From: Allosphingosinicella deserti
GTDB lineage: Bacteria > Pseudomonadota > Alphaproteobacteria > Sphingomonadales > Sphingomonadaceae
Direction: 5' to 3'
Assembly (NCBI RefSeq): GCF_003012735.1
Contig: NZ_PXYI01000006.1
Location: 124,001 to 188,000 of the forward strand
DNA: 64,000 bases
The notes below the pieces were generated by a model. That model did not search any database. It was not told the DNA's origin and worked only from the letters and a program-made list of their open reading frames with translations. This document shows, in pieces, positions 31,889 to 40,873 of the stretch; positions within the stretch are counted from its first letter, which is position 1; every line of letters starts with the position of its first letter. The position numbers were made by a program, and so were the translations under genes.

Positions 31889-32896
31889 GTGCAGGCGGCG
31901 ATCTACGGCCTTTCCGGCGAGCAGCTGACCGGCGACGAGCGGAGCTTCTTCCGCGACTGCGATCCGGTCGGCTACATATTGTTCAAGCGCAACATCGCGG
32001 ATCGTGCGCAGCTGCTGGCGCTCACCGACGATCTGCGGTCGCTGCACGGCCGCGACGATCTGCCGATCCTGATCGATCAGGAAGGCGGCCGGGTCGCCCG
32101 CATGCGGCCGCCGGAATGGCCCGCTTTTCCGCCCGGGCAAGTGTTCGCCGAACTCTATGCGAAGGCGCCGATGACCGCGATCGAAGCGGTGCGCGCCAAC
32201 TCCCAAGCGATCGCCGCCTTGCTGCGCGAGGTCGGGATCAACGTCGACGCTCTGCCGCTCCTCGATGTCCGGCGCGAGGGCGCGCACGACATCATCGGCG
32301 ATCGCGCGCTCGGCAGCGAACCGATGCAGGTCGCGGCGCTCGGCCGCGCGGTGATCGACGGACTTCGCGCCGGCGGCGTCGTCGGCATCGTCAAGCACAT
32401 CCCCGGCCACGGCCGCTCGATGTGCGACAGCCATGTCGAGCTGCCGGTCGTCGATGCCGCCGACGATGAGCTCGAGGTCGACATCGAGCCGTTCCGGACG
32501 CTCAGCGGCGCGCCGATGGGGATGACCGCCCATGTCGTCTACACGGCGTGGGACAGGGAACGGCCCGGCAGCCTGTCGCCGGTGGTGATCGGCGACATCA
32601 TCCGCCGGCGGATCGGCTTCGACGGCCTGCTCATGTCCGACGATCTCGGCATGCATGCCTTGTCCGGCGATTTCGGCGCCCGTGCCGCCGGAGCGCTCGC
32701 CGCCGGCTGCGATCTTGCGCTCCATTGCTCCGGGGACATGGCCGAGATGGTCGCGATCGCCGGCGCGATCGGCGACATGCCGGAATTGTCGCGGCAGCGG
32801 CTGGACCGGGCAATGGCGACCATCGCCGGATTCACGGGCGGCGCCGATTATGCGAGCCTGGCGGAACGGCGGGACCAGCTGCTCGCTTCCGCCTGA
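31889..32896 (+). CDS. nagZ: beta-N-acetylhexosaminidase NagZ (GH3)
   Basis: A cytoplasmic GH3 enzyme that removes GlcNAc from anhydro-muropeptides in cell-wall recycling, 335 residues from a GTG start one base after the previous stop. The GH3 features are visible: LIDQEGGRVARM, KHIPGHGRS with the catalytic His in the mobile loop, and the nucleophile Asp in MSDDLGMHAL. Length and motifs fit the family. It probably shares a transcript with argS and the SPOR gene. Confidence 0.95.
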   Translation: MQAAIYGLSGEQLTGDERSFFRDCDPVGYILFKRNIADRAQLLALTDDLRSLHGRDDLPILIDQEGGRVARMRPPEWPAFPPGQVFAELYAKAPMTAIEAVRANSQAIAALLREVGINVDALPLLDVRREGAHDIIGDRALGSEPMQVAALGRAVIDGLRAGGVVGIVKHIPGHGRSMCDSHVELPVVDAADDELEVDIEPFRTLSGAPMGMTAHVVYTAWDRERPGSLSPVVIGDIIRRRIGFDGLLMSDDLGMHALSGDFGARAAGALAAGCDLALHCSGDMAEMVAIAGAIGDMPELSRQRLDRAMATIAGFTGGADYASLAERRDQLLASA

Positions 32897-32912
32897 TCGA
32901 AAGGAACGTGGC

Positions 32913-33347
32913 ATGCGAACGGCAGGGTGGCCGGGAAGGCAGATCCTCGCCGCCTTTCTGATCGCGTGCTTGCTGGGAATGCCCGCCTCCGCCCAGGAGC
33001 CGGCACCCGCCGATTGCGCCGCCGTCGCGGCCGAGCGCGACACGCTTCGCATCGAGCATGACTCGGTGAAGCAGGACATCGCCGACATCGCCACCGGCCG
33101 CTACGGCAAGCGCAAGAAGAAGCGGGTTTCGGGCGGGCAAGTTGCAAGCCGGACCGCCGGCACCGCCGCGAGCCTCCTCCTGCCGTTCCCATTCGGCCTC
33201 GCCGTGGGCGCCGCCGGTGCCGCCGCCACCGGCAAGAAGAAGGGCAAGGCGCCGGCAGAGCCGGAACCCGACGTCGACGCGATGATCGCGCGGCAGCAGG
33301 CGCTGGAGACGCGCCTTGCCGAACTCGCCGCCCTGGACTGTCCCTGA
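32913..33347 (+). CDS. small exported protein, unknown
   Basis: A 144-residue protein. A signal peptide ends at about residue 28 (LGMPASA-Q). A coiled-coil-prone segment follows (AAERDTLRIEHDSVKQDIADI). A Lys/Arg patch precedes a Gly/Ala-rich hydrophobic stretch and a final helix with one Cys near the end. A Cys at each end of the mature part (DCAAV and DCP) could form a disulfide. AAGGA at 32901-32905 supports the ATG at 32913. I do not recognise the family. It follows nagZ by 16 bp and is probably cotranscribed. Confidence 0.7.
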   Translation: MRTAGWPGRQILAAFLIACLLGMPASAQEPAPADCAAVAAERDTLRIEHDSVKQDIADIATGRYGKRKKKRVSGGQVASRTAGTAASLLLPFPFGLAVGAAGAAATGKKKGKAPAEPEPDVDAMIARQQALETRLAELAALDCP

Positions 33348-33528
33348 CTCGACCCGCGGACTCGGGTCGTCCGCGCCCGGAAACGTATCGTCGCGGACCC
33401 CGCAACAGGCACGCGAGTGCAACGTTCATGGGCCAGGACTGAGAGAGACGGGTCCTGCAAACGGCGTCCCGGCGCGGGTCTTTCCTCCCCCCGCCGGGAC
33501 GCCACTTCCGTTCAGCCGCCGACGCTCC

Positions 33529-35283
33529 TCACAACGCGCTCGACATATCCTTGAGCAGGGTTCGACCGACTTTCCGCGGTGCGCTAATCGCGGCCTCGAT
33601 GAGAGCAATGCCCACCGCGCAATGCTCCGCAGCGGTTCCGCGCCGTTCGAGCGCGGCATCGAACCTTGGCGCGCCGAGCTTCGAGAGTGCCCGTGCGTCG
33701 GCAACGACACTGCCGGGGATGCGGTAGGTTCCGGTACGCCTCGGCGGAGCATTGCTGAGAGGACGAAGGAGAACCTCACGCACCAGTGCACGGCGCTCCT
33801 CCTCGATCTCGGGCGGAAAAACCTGGCCGGGCAAAGTGCCTTCCAGGAAGGCGTCACATTTGGCCGCATCCTCCTGCTGGAAGGTGCGCGCCCGATCCAC
33901 TCGGAATTGCCAGAAACGGCGATGGATATCGTACTCACCTCCGCGAAGGCCGGCGCCCAAAGCATCGTTCAGCGTCTCGCGTACCGATCGTTCGAGATCC
34001 CAGGTGCGACGGTCACCGGCCCGCAGCGCGGTCCAACGCTGGACCAGAAGATCATGAAGCGGCTTGTTCCTCGTCTTCATCGCGCCGAGGGTGAGCTCGG
34101 GGCCCGCATAGTCGCTGAGCAGCGGAGGAAGGTCGTGCTCGGACGAGACGAGTCTGGTTCGTTCAAGGTCGAGAGCGGGCGCTTCCTTCAACTCGGACGG
34201 CTTGTCGGGATTAGTCAGCATCGCAGCTACGACCAGGATCATCCAGCCGAAGCCAACGAACCGGGCCACGCGGCTGTAGCCCGGGCGAAGCAGCGCCCAG
34301 GCGAACAAGTAGGGCATCAGGAAAATGCACAGGGCGATCAGCCAATCGCCCCGTCGCTCGACCGGCCAGAGACCGCGCTTCCAGATCCGGTCCTTCTCCC
34401 ACTCCCGGAGTTTGCGGGCGAAGCCGTTCCCGGCGCCCTCCGCAACGAAGCGATCGCTCCAGAACTGGATGCTTTGCTGGTCCAGGGTCGCCAGCATGGT
34501 CGGATGCAGCGTCTGAAAGTAGGACAGGAGATATTCTACGCGGACGCTTTGGCGCCGGACCTGTCGTTCGCCGAGCTGCGTCGGCGGGGGAGCGCGCAAT
34601 GCGTGCAGAATGGTCGCATATTCCGGAGATCCGGCGATCAGCCCCGCTTCGAAAATCGAATCCTCGCGCCGCTGGAGGATCCAGTCGATGATCGGCGGCC
34701 GCGAGATCTGGTTGCCGTCCTGTCCCCACCCGAAATGCGCGGCTGCGGGGTCGATCATCGGGTCGGAGAGTGGCGTTCCCCGCACGATCGTGTCGGCGAG
34801 GAAACCTTCCACCCATTGGGCGATGTCGATCCGTTCGAGCGCGGGATCGGCGAGGATTTCCGTCACGATCTGCTGAAGCTCGATCGGATCCGGACGAACA
34901 TCGGGATCGAACAGCAGGCTTTCGATGCGCTGGAACGGTGCGGCCAGCAGCACCGGCTCGGGTGGAGCCTCCTCCGAAGTGTCAGGTGCGGCAGCAGGCT
35001 GCACCTCGGCGTCGGCGGCGGGTTCCAGATTCGGGTCCGCGTCCGGGGCCTCCCCATTGCCGACGCCCATGGCGGCCTCGGCGTCGGTGCGCGCGCCTGT
35101 CACGGCGAATTGCCGGTCGGGGTCTTGGGAAAGCGCCCGATCCCGCGCCGTGCGCAGGCGGATGAACGCGTCGGGATCCGCTTCGGGATCGATCGTCTTC
35201 AGCCGGCGTGCATAGGCCTTGCGGATCTCGCGATGGTCCGCGGTCGGCGCCAGACCGAGTTCGGTCCAATCCTCGCCGGTCAC
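33529..35283 (-). CDS. membrane-anchored J-like co-chaperone of HscC (DjlB/DjlC type)
   Basis: A 584-residue protein starting at a GTG that overlaps the hscC stop (GTGA). Residues 5-52 look like a J domain (WTELGLAPTADHREIRKAYARRL), but the canonical HPD loop reads DPE (residues 32-34). The middle is largely helical, and two transmembrane helices lie at about 312-332 and 339-357. In E. coli, HscC works with the divergent J-like membrane proteins DjlB and DjlC (YbeU/YbeV) encoded beside it. The gene order and domain layout here are the same, so partnership with the upstream Hsp70 is inferred. No client is known. Confidence 0.8.
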   Translation of the reverse strand: MTGEDWTELGLAPTADHREIRKAYARRLKTIDPEADPDAFIRLRTARDRALSQDPDRQFAVTGARTDAEAAMGVGNGEAPDADPNLEPAADAEVQPAAAPDTSEEAPPEPVLLAAPFQRIESLLFDPDVRPDPIELQQIVTEILADPALERIDIAQWVEGFLADTIVRGTPLSDPMIDPAAAHFGWGQDGNQISRPPIIDWILQRREDSIFEAGLIAGSPEYATILHALRAPPPTQLGERQVRRQSVRVEYLLSYFQTLHPTMLATLDQQSIQFWSDRFVAEGAGNGFARKLREWEKDRIWKRGLWPVERRGDWLIALCIFLMPYLFAWALLRPGYSRVARFVGFGWMILVVAAMLTNPDKPSELKEAPALDLERTRLVSSEHDLPPLLSDYAGPELTLGAMKTRNKPLHDLLVQRWTALRAGDRRTWDLERSVRETLNDALGAGLRGGEYDIHRRFWQFRVDRARTFQQEDAAKCDAFLEGTLPGQVFPPEIEEERRALVREVLLRPLSNAPPRRTGTYRIPGSVVADARALSKLGAPRFDAALERRGTAAEHCAVGIALIEAAISAPRKVGRTLLKDMSSAL

Positions 35284-36983
35284 AGGAAGCGTTCCCCCTC
35301 GAGCGCATCCAGCTGCCGCTCGATCTCGTCCCGCGCCTCCTTGATCTGCTTGGGATCCTGCTTCTGGAGCACGCCTTCGAAGCCGATGATCATCTGGCCG
35401 ATATGGTCGCGGCGTTCGCCGAGAAAGGCCTCGTAGCAACGCTCGGCCCGCGCGAGCGTCGCAGCGTTGGCCGCATCTTCCCGGGGATGGACTTTGAGTG
35501 CCGCGAGCACTTCGCGCCGCGCTGCAATCGCGGCGTCGTCCGGCGCGTCCGCATCGTCGCAGATGACGAGCTGCTTGCTCGCGCCCGTCTCGGGAATGGT
35601 AAGGTCGACCTCCAGCAGTCCGCTCACATCGTAGGAGAAGCGGCAGTCGATCCGCACGGTGCCCGCCGGGCGGGGCGGCACCGGGATGCTGAGCTGGCCG
35701 AGCTTCACATTCGCGTCGACCTGACGCGCCTCGCCCTGATAGACACCGAATTCCACGACCGGCTGGTTGTCCCGAACCGTCGAGAAGACGTGGACGCGGC
35801 TCGCCGGGATCACCGTGTTGCGCTCGATGATCGGGCAGAAGACACCGCTGTGCATCCGCCCGAGGCGATCGAACTCGACCGTATCGACGCCCAGGGTGAA
35901 GGGGCAGACGTCGGTGAGCCGGATCTCTTCGAGCGCGGAATCCCGGGCCTTGAGGCCTGCCTGGACGGCAGCGCCCATCGCCACCGCATGATCCGGATCG
36001 ATCGACGCATTCGGGAAGCGCCCGAACATCCGCGTCACCGCCCGCCGGACGATCGGCATCCGGGTTGCGCCGCCGACGAGGATGACCTCGCTCAACTGCT
36101 CGGTGCGGATGCCGCTGTCGCGCATCGATCGAAGCACTGGTTCGCGCAGTCGCGCGATCAGTCCGGCGGCGGCCTCCGCGAACGCGTCGGCACGCACGTC
36201 TCGTCTGATCTCCCGACCTTTCCAGACCAGCGAGAAGGGCGCCGTGTCGGCCTCGGTCAGCCCGCGACGGGTGCGCTCGGCCGCCGCCCGCATGATCTCG
36301 CGCAATTCGCTGTTGCTGAGCGGAAGTGCATCCACACCCTTGAGCTGGCCGCGGACCAGCTCAACCATCACGTCGTTGAAATCCTCGCCGCCGAGCCGGT
36401 TGTCGCCCGCGGAGGCGCGCACCTCGATGATTCCGTCGAAGATCTCGACGATCGACACGTCGAACGTGCCGCCGCCGAGATCGAAGACCAGGAACGGCTC
36501 CTTGTCCTCGCGCTGGTGGATGCCGTGAGCGAGGGCGGCCGCCGTCGGCTCGTTGAGCAGCCGCTCGACCCTGAGGCCGGCAAGCTCGCCCGCGCGCCGG
36601 GTCGCCTTGCGCTGGCGATCGTTGAAATAAGCGGGGACGGTGATCACCGCGCTCTCGACCGGCTCTCCCAGATAGGCTTCGGCATCCGCCTTGAGGCTGC
36701 GCAGCACCAGCGCCGAAAGCTCCTCGGCCGAGAAGCGGGTCCGGCCGAGCATCACCGGCTTTTGCGCGCCCATCAGCCGCTTGAACGCCGTCGCGGTGAG
36801 CGCAGGATGAGTCGACTGGCGATCGCGCGCGGCGACGCCGACCAGGATCGTCCCGTCCTCCGTCATGCTGACCGCGGACGGCGTCAGCACGTCCCCCAGG
36901 CTATTGGGAATCAACGATGCGGCGCCGTCGCGCCAAATGGCCACGGCCGAATTGGTCGTGCCAAGATCGATACCGACAATCAC
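35280..36983 (-). CDS. hscC: Hsp70-family chaperone HscC
   Basis: A 567-residue Hsp70. The N-terminal GIDLGTTNSAVAIWRDGAA and PNSLGDVLTPSAVSM are the HscC form of the ATPase phosphate-1 region. VFDLGGGTFDVSIVE and VILVGGATRMPIV complete the actin-like fold. The substrate-binding part (ERNTVIPASR, RFSYDVSGLLEVD) is followed by a short lid without a DnaK-type C terminus. At 567 residues it is shorter than DnaK (about 640) and close to E. coli HscC. It heads a two-gene operon with the J-like protein and is divergent from rpfF. Confidence 0.93.
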   Translation of the reverse strand: MIVGIDLGTTNSAVAIWRDGAASLIPNSLGDVLTPSAVSMTEDGTILVGVAARDRQSTHPALTATAFKRLMGAQKPVMLGRTRFSAEELSALVLRSLKADAEAYLGEPVESAVITVPAYFNDRQRKATRRAGELAGLRVERLLNEPTAAALAHGIHQREDKEPFLVFDLGGGTFDVSIVEIFDGIIEVRASAGDNRLGGEDFNDVMVELVRGQLKGVDALPLSNSELREIMRAAAERTRRGLTEADTAPFSLVWKGREIRRDVRADAFAEAAAGLIARLREPVLRSMRDSGIRTEQLSEVILVGGATRMPIVRRAVTRMFGRFPNASIDPDHAVAMGAAVQAGLKARDSALEEIRLTDVCPFTLGVDTVEFDRLGRMHSGVFCPIIERNTVIPASRVHVFSTVRDNQPVVEFGVYQGEARQVDANVKLGQLSIPVPPRPAGTVRIDCRFSYDVSGLLEVDLTIPETGASKQLVICDDADAPDDAAIAARREVLAALKVHPREDAANAATLARAERCYEAFLGERRDHIGQMIIGFEGVLQKQDPKQIKEARDEIERQLDALEGERFL

Positions 36984-37275
36984 GATCTTCTCCCCCAGGT
37001 CCGGGGAGCTTAGCCGCGACTCCTTCGCCGCGAAAAGAGGGGACGCAGCGTTCGTCCGCGATGTCCCGATTCGGGCATCGCGGCCGGCGTTGCTCCTCCC
37101 GCGTCGGCTGGAGCGGTGAACTTTTCACGACTTCGCGGCAAAGCGTGATGAAGGCCGATTAACCGCCCCGGCGCGATCGTCCCGAAAGCTGACAACGGAC
37201 CTTCGGCGTGCGCTGCAACATTTGCGGAAAATGCCTCGAGAGCCATTGACCGGCCTCGCCCGACTGTCGCGTGAT

Positions 37276-37305
37276 AACAGGTATTTAACCGTCTAAACAC
37301 CTGTT
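37276..37305. repeat. inverted repeat in the hscC-rpfF intergenic region
   Basis: AACAGGT at 37276-37282 and ACCTGTT at 37299-37305 are inverted copies around 16 bases. It could be an operator or a weak hairpin. The 498-bp gap also holds a near-palindrome GGTTACA / TGTAAACC at 37444-37462, close to the rpfF start. No gene longer than the short ORF at 37360 was seen. Confidence 0.35.
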
Positions 37306-37359
37306 TTCCCTGCATCTGGTCGCGGTCGCGCGGCTCGGGACAGGGGCTGGGGAGGGAGC

Positions 37360-37398
37360 ATGGTTAACGATACCTTGCTGCAACAGTCGGGGAACTAA
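37360..37398 (+). CDS. possible leader peptide upstream of rpfF (12 residues)
   Basis: ATG at 37360 opens a 12-codon ORF, MVNDTLLQQSGN, preceded by GGGGAGGGAGC, which is among the best ribosome binding sites in the window. The stop lies 83 bp before the rpfF start. An upstream ORF with such a site may control translation of rpfF or may be fortuitous. The sequence alone cannot decide. Confidence 0.3.
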   Translation: MVNDTLLQQSGN

Positions 37399-37481
37399 CG
37401 TGTCGGGAGCCCTGTCACGCAATTGTCCAACGCTGTCGGATAGGGTTACAAGCGTGTAAACCAATTCCCTGGGGGCAAACG

Positions 37482-38420
37482 ATGAATCAGTATTTCAGCC
37501 TGAAGCCGGCCGGCGATGCCGTCCCGCTGCCGGGCGGCCCCAACGAAGGGCTTGAGCAGCCCAAGCTTACGCCCAAGAGTCTCTCGCCCGGCTCGCGCCT
37601 GTTCGACCTCGGCCAGCTCGATGTTCGTTGGGACGGGGAGTCGGAAACGCTCTGGACGTGGATGACACCGGTCGACCGGCCCAATTTCAATCCGGCGATG
37701 CTTCGCGACTTCCAGCGTTGGCAGACCGAGATTCAGCGAGAGTTCGCCGGAGCCAATCCGGGGATCAAATATCTTGTGCTCGGCTCGCGTTTTCCGGGCG
37801 TGTTCAATCTCGGTGGCGATCTCGATCTCTTCGGTGGCTTCATTAGCCGCGGCGATCGTGCCGGACTTGTCAAATATGGCCGCGATTGCGTTGCGATTCT
37901 GCACAACAACATGCGGGCGCTCGATCTGCCGCTGGTTTCGATTGCGCTGGTCCAGGGCGATGCTCTCGGCGGCGGCTTTGAGGCGATGTTGTCGTTCAAC
38001 GTCATCGTGGCCGAAAAGGGCGCCAAGTTCGGCCTGCCGGAGATCGCCTTCGGACTGTTCCCGGGCATGGGCGCGCATTGCCTGCTGGCCCGAAAGCTCG
38101 GCCTCGCAAGGGCGGAGCAGATGATGCTCTCCAACCGGCTCTACACCGCCGAGGAGATGTACGAGCTCGGCCTCGTCCACGTGCTCGCCGATCCCGGTTG
38201 CGGCGAGGAGGCCGTCCGGGCCTATATCGCCAGGAACGGCCGCAAGCAGAGCGGTCACCGCGGCATCTATCAGGCATCTGCCCTGGTCGACCCGATCACC
38301 CTCGACGAATTGCAGTCGGTGGTCGATGTCTGGGCCGACGCCGCTTTGTGCCTCACCCCGACCGACCTCAAGATGATGAAGCGCCTCGTCGGCGCCCAAT
38401 CCCGCCTCGCCACCGTGTGA
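37482..38420 (+). CDS. rpfF: RpfF-type DSF-family signal synthase (crotonase fold)
   Basis: A 312-residue crotonase-fold protein closer to RpfF than to ordinary enoyl-CoA hydratases. RpfF makes cis-2-unsaturated fatty-acid signals (DSF/BDSF) from acyl-ACP, with both dehydratase and thioesterase activity. The run SIALVQGDALGGGFEAML followed by GLPEIAFGLFPGMGAH is diagnostic. The two catalytic glutamates are Glu167 (GGFE) and Glu187 (LPE), twenty residues apart as in Xanthomonas RpfF. VFNLGGDLDLF is the oxyanion region. The N-terminal 40-residue extension is Pro-rich and of unknown role. No rpfC/rpfG is visible; the convergent neighbour is a GGDEF-EAL protein. Confidence 0.85.
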   Translation: MNQYFSLKPAGDAVPLPGGPNEGLEQPKLTPKSLSPGSRLFDLGQLDVRWDGESETLWTWMTPVDRPNFNPAMLRDFQRWQTEIQREFAGANPGIKYLVLGSRFPGVFNLGGDLDLFGGFISRGDRAGLVKYGRDCVAILHNNMRALDLPLVSIALVQGDALGGGFEAMLSFNVIVAEKGAKFGLPEIAFGLFPGMGAHCLLARKLGLARAEQMMLSNRLYTAEEMYELGLVHVLADPGCGEEAVRAYIARNGRKQSGHRGIYQASALVDPITLDELQSVVDVWADAALCLTPTDLKMMKRLVGAQSRLATV

Positions 38421-38541
38421 TCGGGTTGGGACGTGGGAATTGCTCCCCGTCCCAACCCGCACCAGCCCCCGTTCGGGCTGAGGCTCTCCGAGCGAAGTCG
38501 TGGGGCCTGTCGAAGCCCTCGCATTCTTCTCCACGCCCCAC

Positions 38542-38649
38542 CGTCATACCGGCGCAGGCCGGTATCCCGTCGAAGGCTCGCGCCGGTGCGTATGGCATGC
38601 ACCGGTACGCTTCCGTCCTGAGATACCAGCCTGCGCCGGTATGACGGGA
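38542..38649. repeat. inverted intergenic palindrome (REP-like) between rpfF and the GGDEF-EAL gene
   Basis: CGTCATACCGGCGCAGGC begins at 38542 and its inverted copy ends near 38646. Each arm is itself palindromic (ATACCGGC-GCAG-GCCGGTAT in the first). A third palindrome, CCGGTGC / GCACCGG, lies between them. The 360-bp gap separates two convergent genes, so this may serve as a two-way terminator or be a dispersed repeat. The rest of the gap shows no gene. Confidence 0.75.
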
Positions 38650-38780
38650 AGCGAGAGTGAAGGCCGGGGCGGCCGGGACGGCAAAGATCGCATAAATCCA
38701 CGCACCCGTTCGGTCTGAGCCCGTCGAAACCTGCTCTTTGCTTCTCTGCCGCAGGTCAGGGGAGCTTCGACGCCCGCCCT

Positions 38781-40772
38781 TCAGGCGATCCGAAGCAACG
38801 CCTCGTTCGGCGACGACAGATCCTCGCGCAGCCAGGTCTGGCCCTGCGCCTGGGCGGTCAGCCGGCGCAGGATCGCGTCGCCGGGGGCCGGGCGGCCGAT
38901 ATAGAAGCCCTGGGCGGCGGTGCAGCGCGCACCCATCACATAGCCCAATTGAGTCTCGGTCTCGATTCCTTCGGCGACGATCTCCATGTCGAGCTCGTCG
39001 GCAAGGCCGACCAGCGCGTTGATGATCGCCCGCGCCTCCTTCGATCGGGTGACGTCGGCGATGAAGCTGGTGTCGATCTTGATCTTGTCGAAACGATAGC
39101 GCTTCAGATAGGCAAGCGACGAATAGCCGGTCCCGAAATCGTCGATCGACAGCTTGAGGCCGATCTTCTGGAATTCGCGGATCACCGAATTCGCCTGGAC
39201 ATTGTCCTCCAGCAGCACGCTCTCGGTGACTTCCAGCTCCAGTCGCTCCGCGGGAAGTCCGGTCGTGTACAGCGCCGACAGGATCATGTGCGACAGGTGG
39301 ATGTCCTTGAGCAAGGCCGGGGACATGTTGACGGCGACGCTGACGTCGCCGGGCCATTGCGCGGCGGCCTCGCAGGCCTGGGCGAGCACCCAGTGGCTGA
39401 TCGGCGTGATCAGGCCGGTGCTCTCGGCGATCGGGATGAACTTGGCCGGGCTGATCGGGCCGAGCTCCGGATGAGTCCAGCGCAGCAACGCTTCGCAGCA
39501 GGTGACCTTGCCGGATTTGAGGTTGATGATCGGCTGATAATGGACTTCCAGCTCCTCACGCTCGATCGCGCCGCGCAACGCCGCCTCGAGGTTGCGCAGC
39601 TCCATGAACTGGTGCTCCATCGATTCCTCGAACAGGTAGAAATCGTTCCGGCCGTTCTCCTTGGCATGATAGAGCGCCATGTCGGCATGCTGGAGCAGGA
39701 CGTCGGCGTCGGTGCCGTGGTCCGGGCCGATCGCGCCGCCGACGGATCCGGTCACCTGCAGCGAAACGCCGTCGATGCTCATCGGCACCGACAGGCTGCG
39801 CATCACTTCCTTGGCCAGATCCTGCACGAACCGGGTCGATCGACCGCGGGCGAGCATGACGAATTCGTCGCCGCCGAAGCGGGCGACGGCGCCGCGCCCT
39901 TCCGCGATGGACGAAAGGTGCCGCGCCATCGTGCACAGCACCCGGTCGCCGGTCGGATGCCCGAGCGAATCGTTGATGTCCTTGAACTTGTCGAGGTCGA
40001 CCCACAGAACTGCGAGCTTGTCGCCCGTGGCGATCGCGTCCGCGAGCTCGATCTCGAGCCGCTCCTGGAAGGCACCGCGATTCTCGAGGCCGGTCATGGT
40101 GTCGAACCGCGCCAGCCGCTCGAACCGCGCGGTCAGGCGCTTCTGCTCCTGGGTCGCGGTCATCGCCTTCAGCACCGCGGAATAGGTTTGCAGGGTGATG
40201 TCGATCATGCCGATCATGAACACGACGATGACGATGCCAAGCACGATCCGCAGCGGGTCGCCGCATGCGAACAGGCCGATGGCGAGGGGCCCGGAAGCGA
40301 GGGTGAGCTGACCGATGGCGATCGCCGGCCGGCCGGCATTGCGCCCGCAGATACCCGCCGCATAGCCGCTGGTGGTCACCGCCGCGAGCAGGTGGTGGAG
40401 TGCGTCGTCCGATCGCATCAGGGTGGTGAACGCCATGATGCCGAGCAGCAGCGCATAGGCGAAGGCGCCGAACTCGTAGACGACCTCGGATCGGGCGCTC
40501 TGCGCCGCACCGTCGGTCTGCTTCGGGTGCAGGAACACGGTGTGGATCATGCGCAGCGCGCCGGTCAGCGGCACGGCCACGGCGATGGCGCGAAGCCACG
40601 GGTCGCCCGTGTCGAACGCGATCGCCGCCGCAACCGCGGCCCCGCCGACGGCGCCGGTGCCGAGCGATGTCGACGAGGTGTACAGAGTGTCCACCAGCGC
40701 GCGACGAACCTCGTTTGCGACCGTCCGATCGATCTTCCCGATCTCGCGCAGCTTGCCGATCATTCCCGTCAA
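38781..40772 (-). CDS. membrane GGDEF-EAL protein (c-di-GMP synthase/phosphodiesterase)
   Basis: A 663-residue protein with an N-terminal membrane module of about six helices (residues 35-195), a short linker, a GGDEF domain (GGDEF at about 300-304) and an EAL domain (CEALLRW at about 427, later DDFGTGYSSL and EGIET). Both catalytic signatures are intact. The product inhibition RxxD site before GGDEF is absent (EGRG instead), so synthase activity may escape feedback. No PAS or sensor domain was seen. GGGAGG five bases before the TTG at 40772 supports that start; the ATG at 40763 is the alternative. It is convergent with rpfF. Confidence 0.93.
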   Translation of the reverse strand: MTGMIGKLREIGKIDRTVANEVRRALVDTLYTSSTSLGTGAVGGAAVAAAIAFDTGDPWLRAIAVAVPLTGALRMIHTVFLHPKQTDGAAQSARSEVVYEFGAFAYALLLGIMAFTTLMRSDDALHHLLAAVTTSGYAAGICGRNAGRPAIAIGQLTLASGPLAIGLFACGDPLRIVLGIVIVVFMIGMIDITLQTYSAVLKAMTATQEQKRLTARFERLARFDTMTGLENRGAFQERLEIELADAIATGDKLAVLWVDLDKFKDINDSLGHPTGDRVLCTMARHLSSIAEGRGAVARFGGDEFVMLARGRSTRFVQDLAKEVMRSLSVPMSIDGVSLQVTGSVGGAIGPDHGTDADVLLQHADMALYHAKENGRNDFYLFEESMEHQFMELRNLEAALRGAIEREELEVHYQPIINLKSGKVTCCEALLRWTHPELGPISPAKFIPIAESTGLITPISHWVLAQACEAAAQWPGDVSVAVNMSPALLKDIHLSHMILSALYTTGLPAERLELEVTESVLLEDNVQANSVIREFQKIGLKLSIDDFGTGYSSLAYLKRYRFDKIKIDTSFIADVTRSKEARAIINALVGLADELDMEIVAEGIETETQLGYVMGARCTAAQGFYIGRPAPGDAILRRLTAQAQGQTWLREDLSSPNEALLRIA

Positions 40773-40873
40773 AAAAGCCTCCCGGTAAGGCGCTTCTGCC
40801 AAAAAGGTGTTTAATCCTTATTAAGGCTGCACCCCGCGTGGGAACGGAAAGCATTTGTGAAGCTTTGGCTGGC

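Noticed and set aside
33316-37013. Two long plus-strand frames over the HscC/J-like pair
   Set aside because: Both are shadows of the minus-strand genes, which have Hsp70 motifs and a stop-start overlap.
38781-40814. Plus-strand 621-codon frame opposite the GGDEF-EAL gene
   Set aside because: Lacks any motif, while the minus-strand frame carries GGDEF, EAL and DDFGTGYSS.
40803-40830. CtrA-like site (TTAA-N6-TTAA) before the GGDEF-EAL gene
   Set aside because: The CtrA consensus needs a seven-base spacer; the spacing here is six, so it is not claimed.
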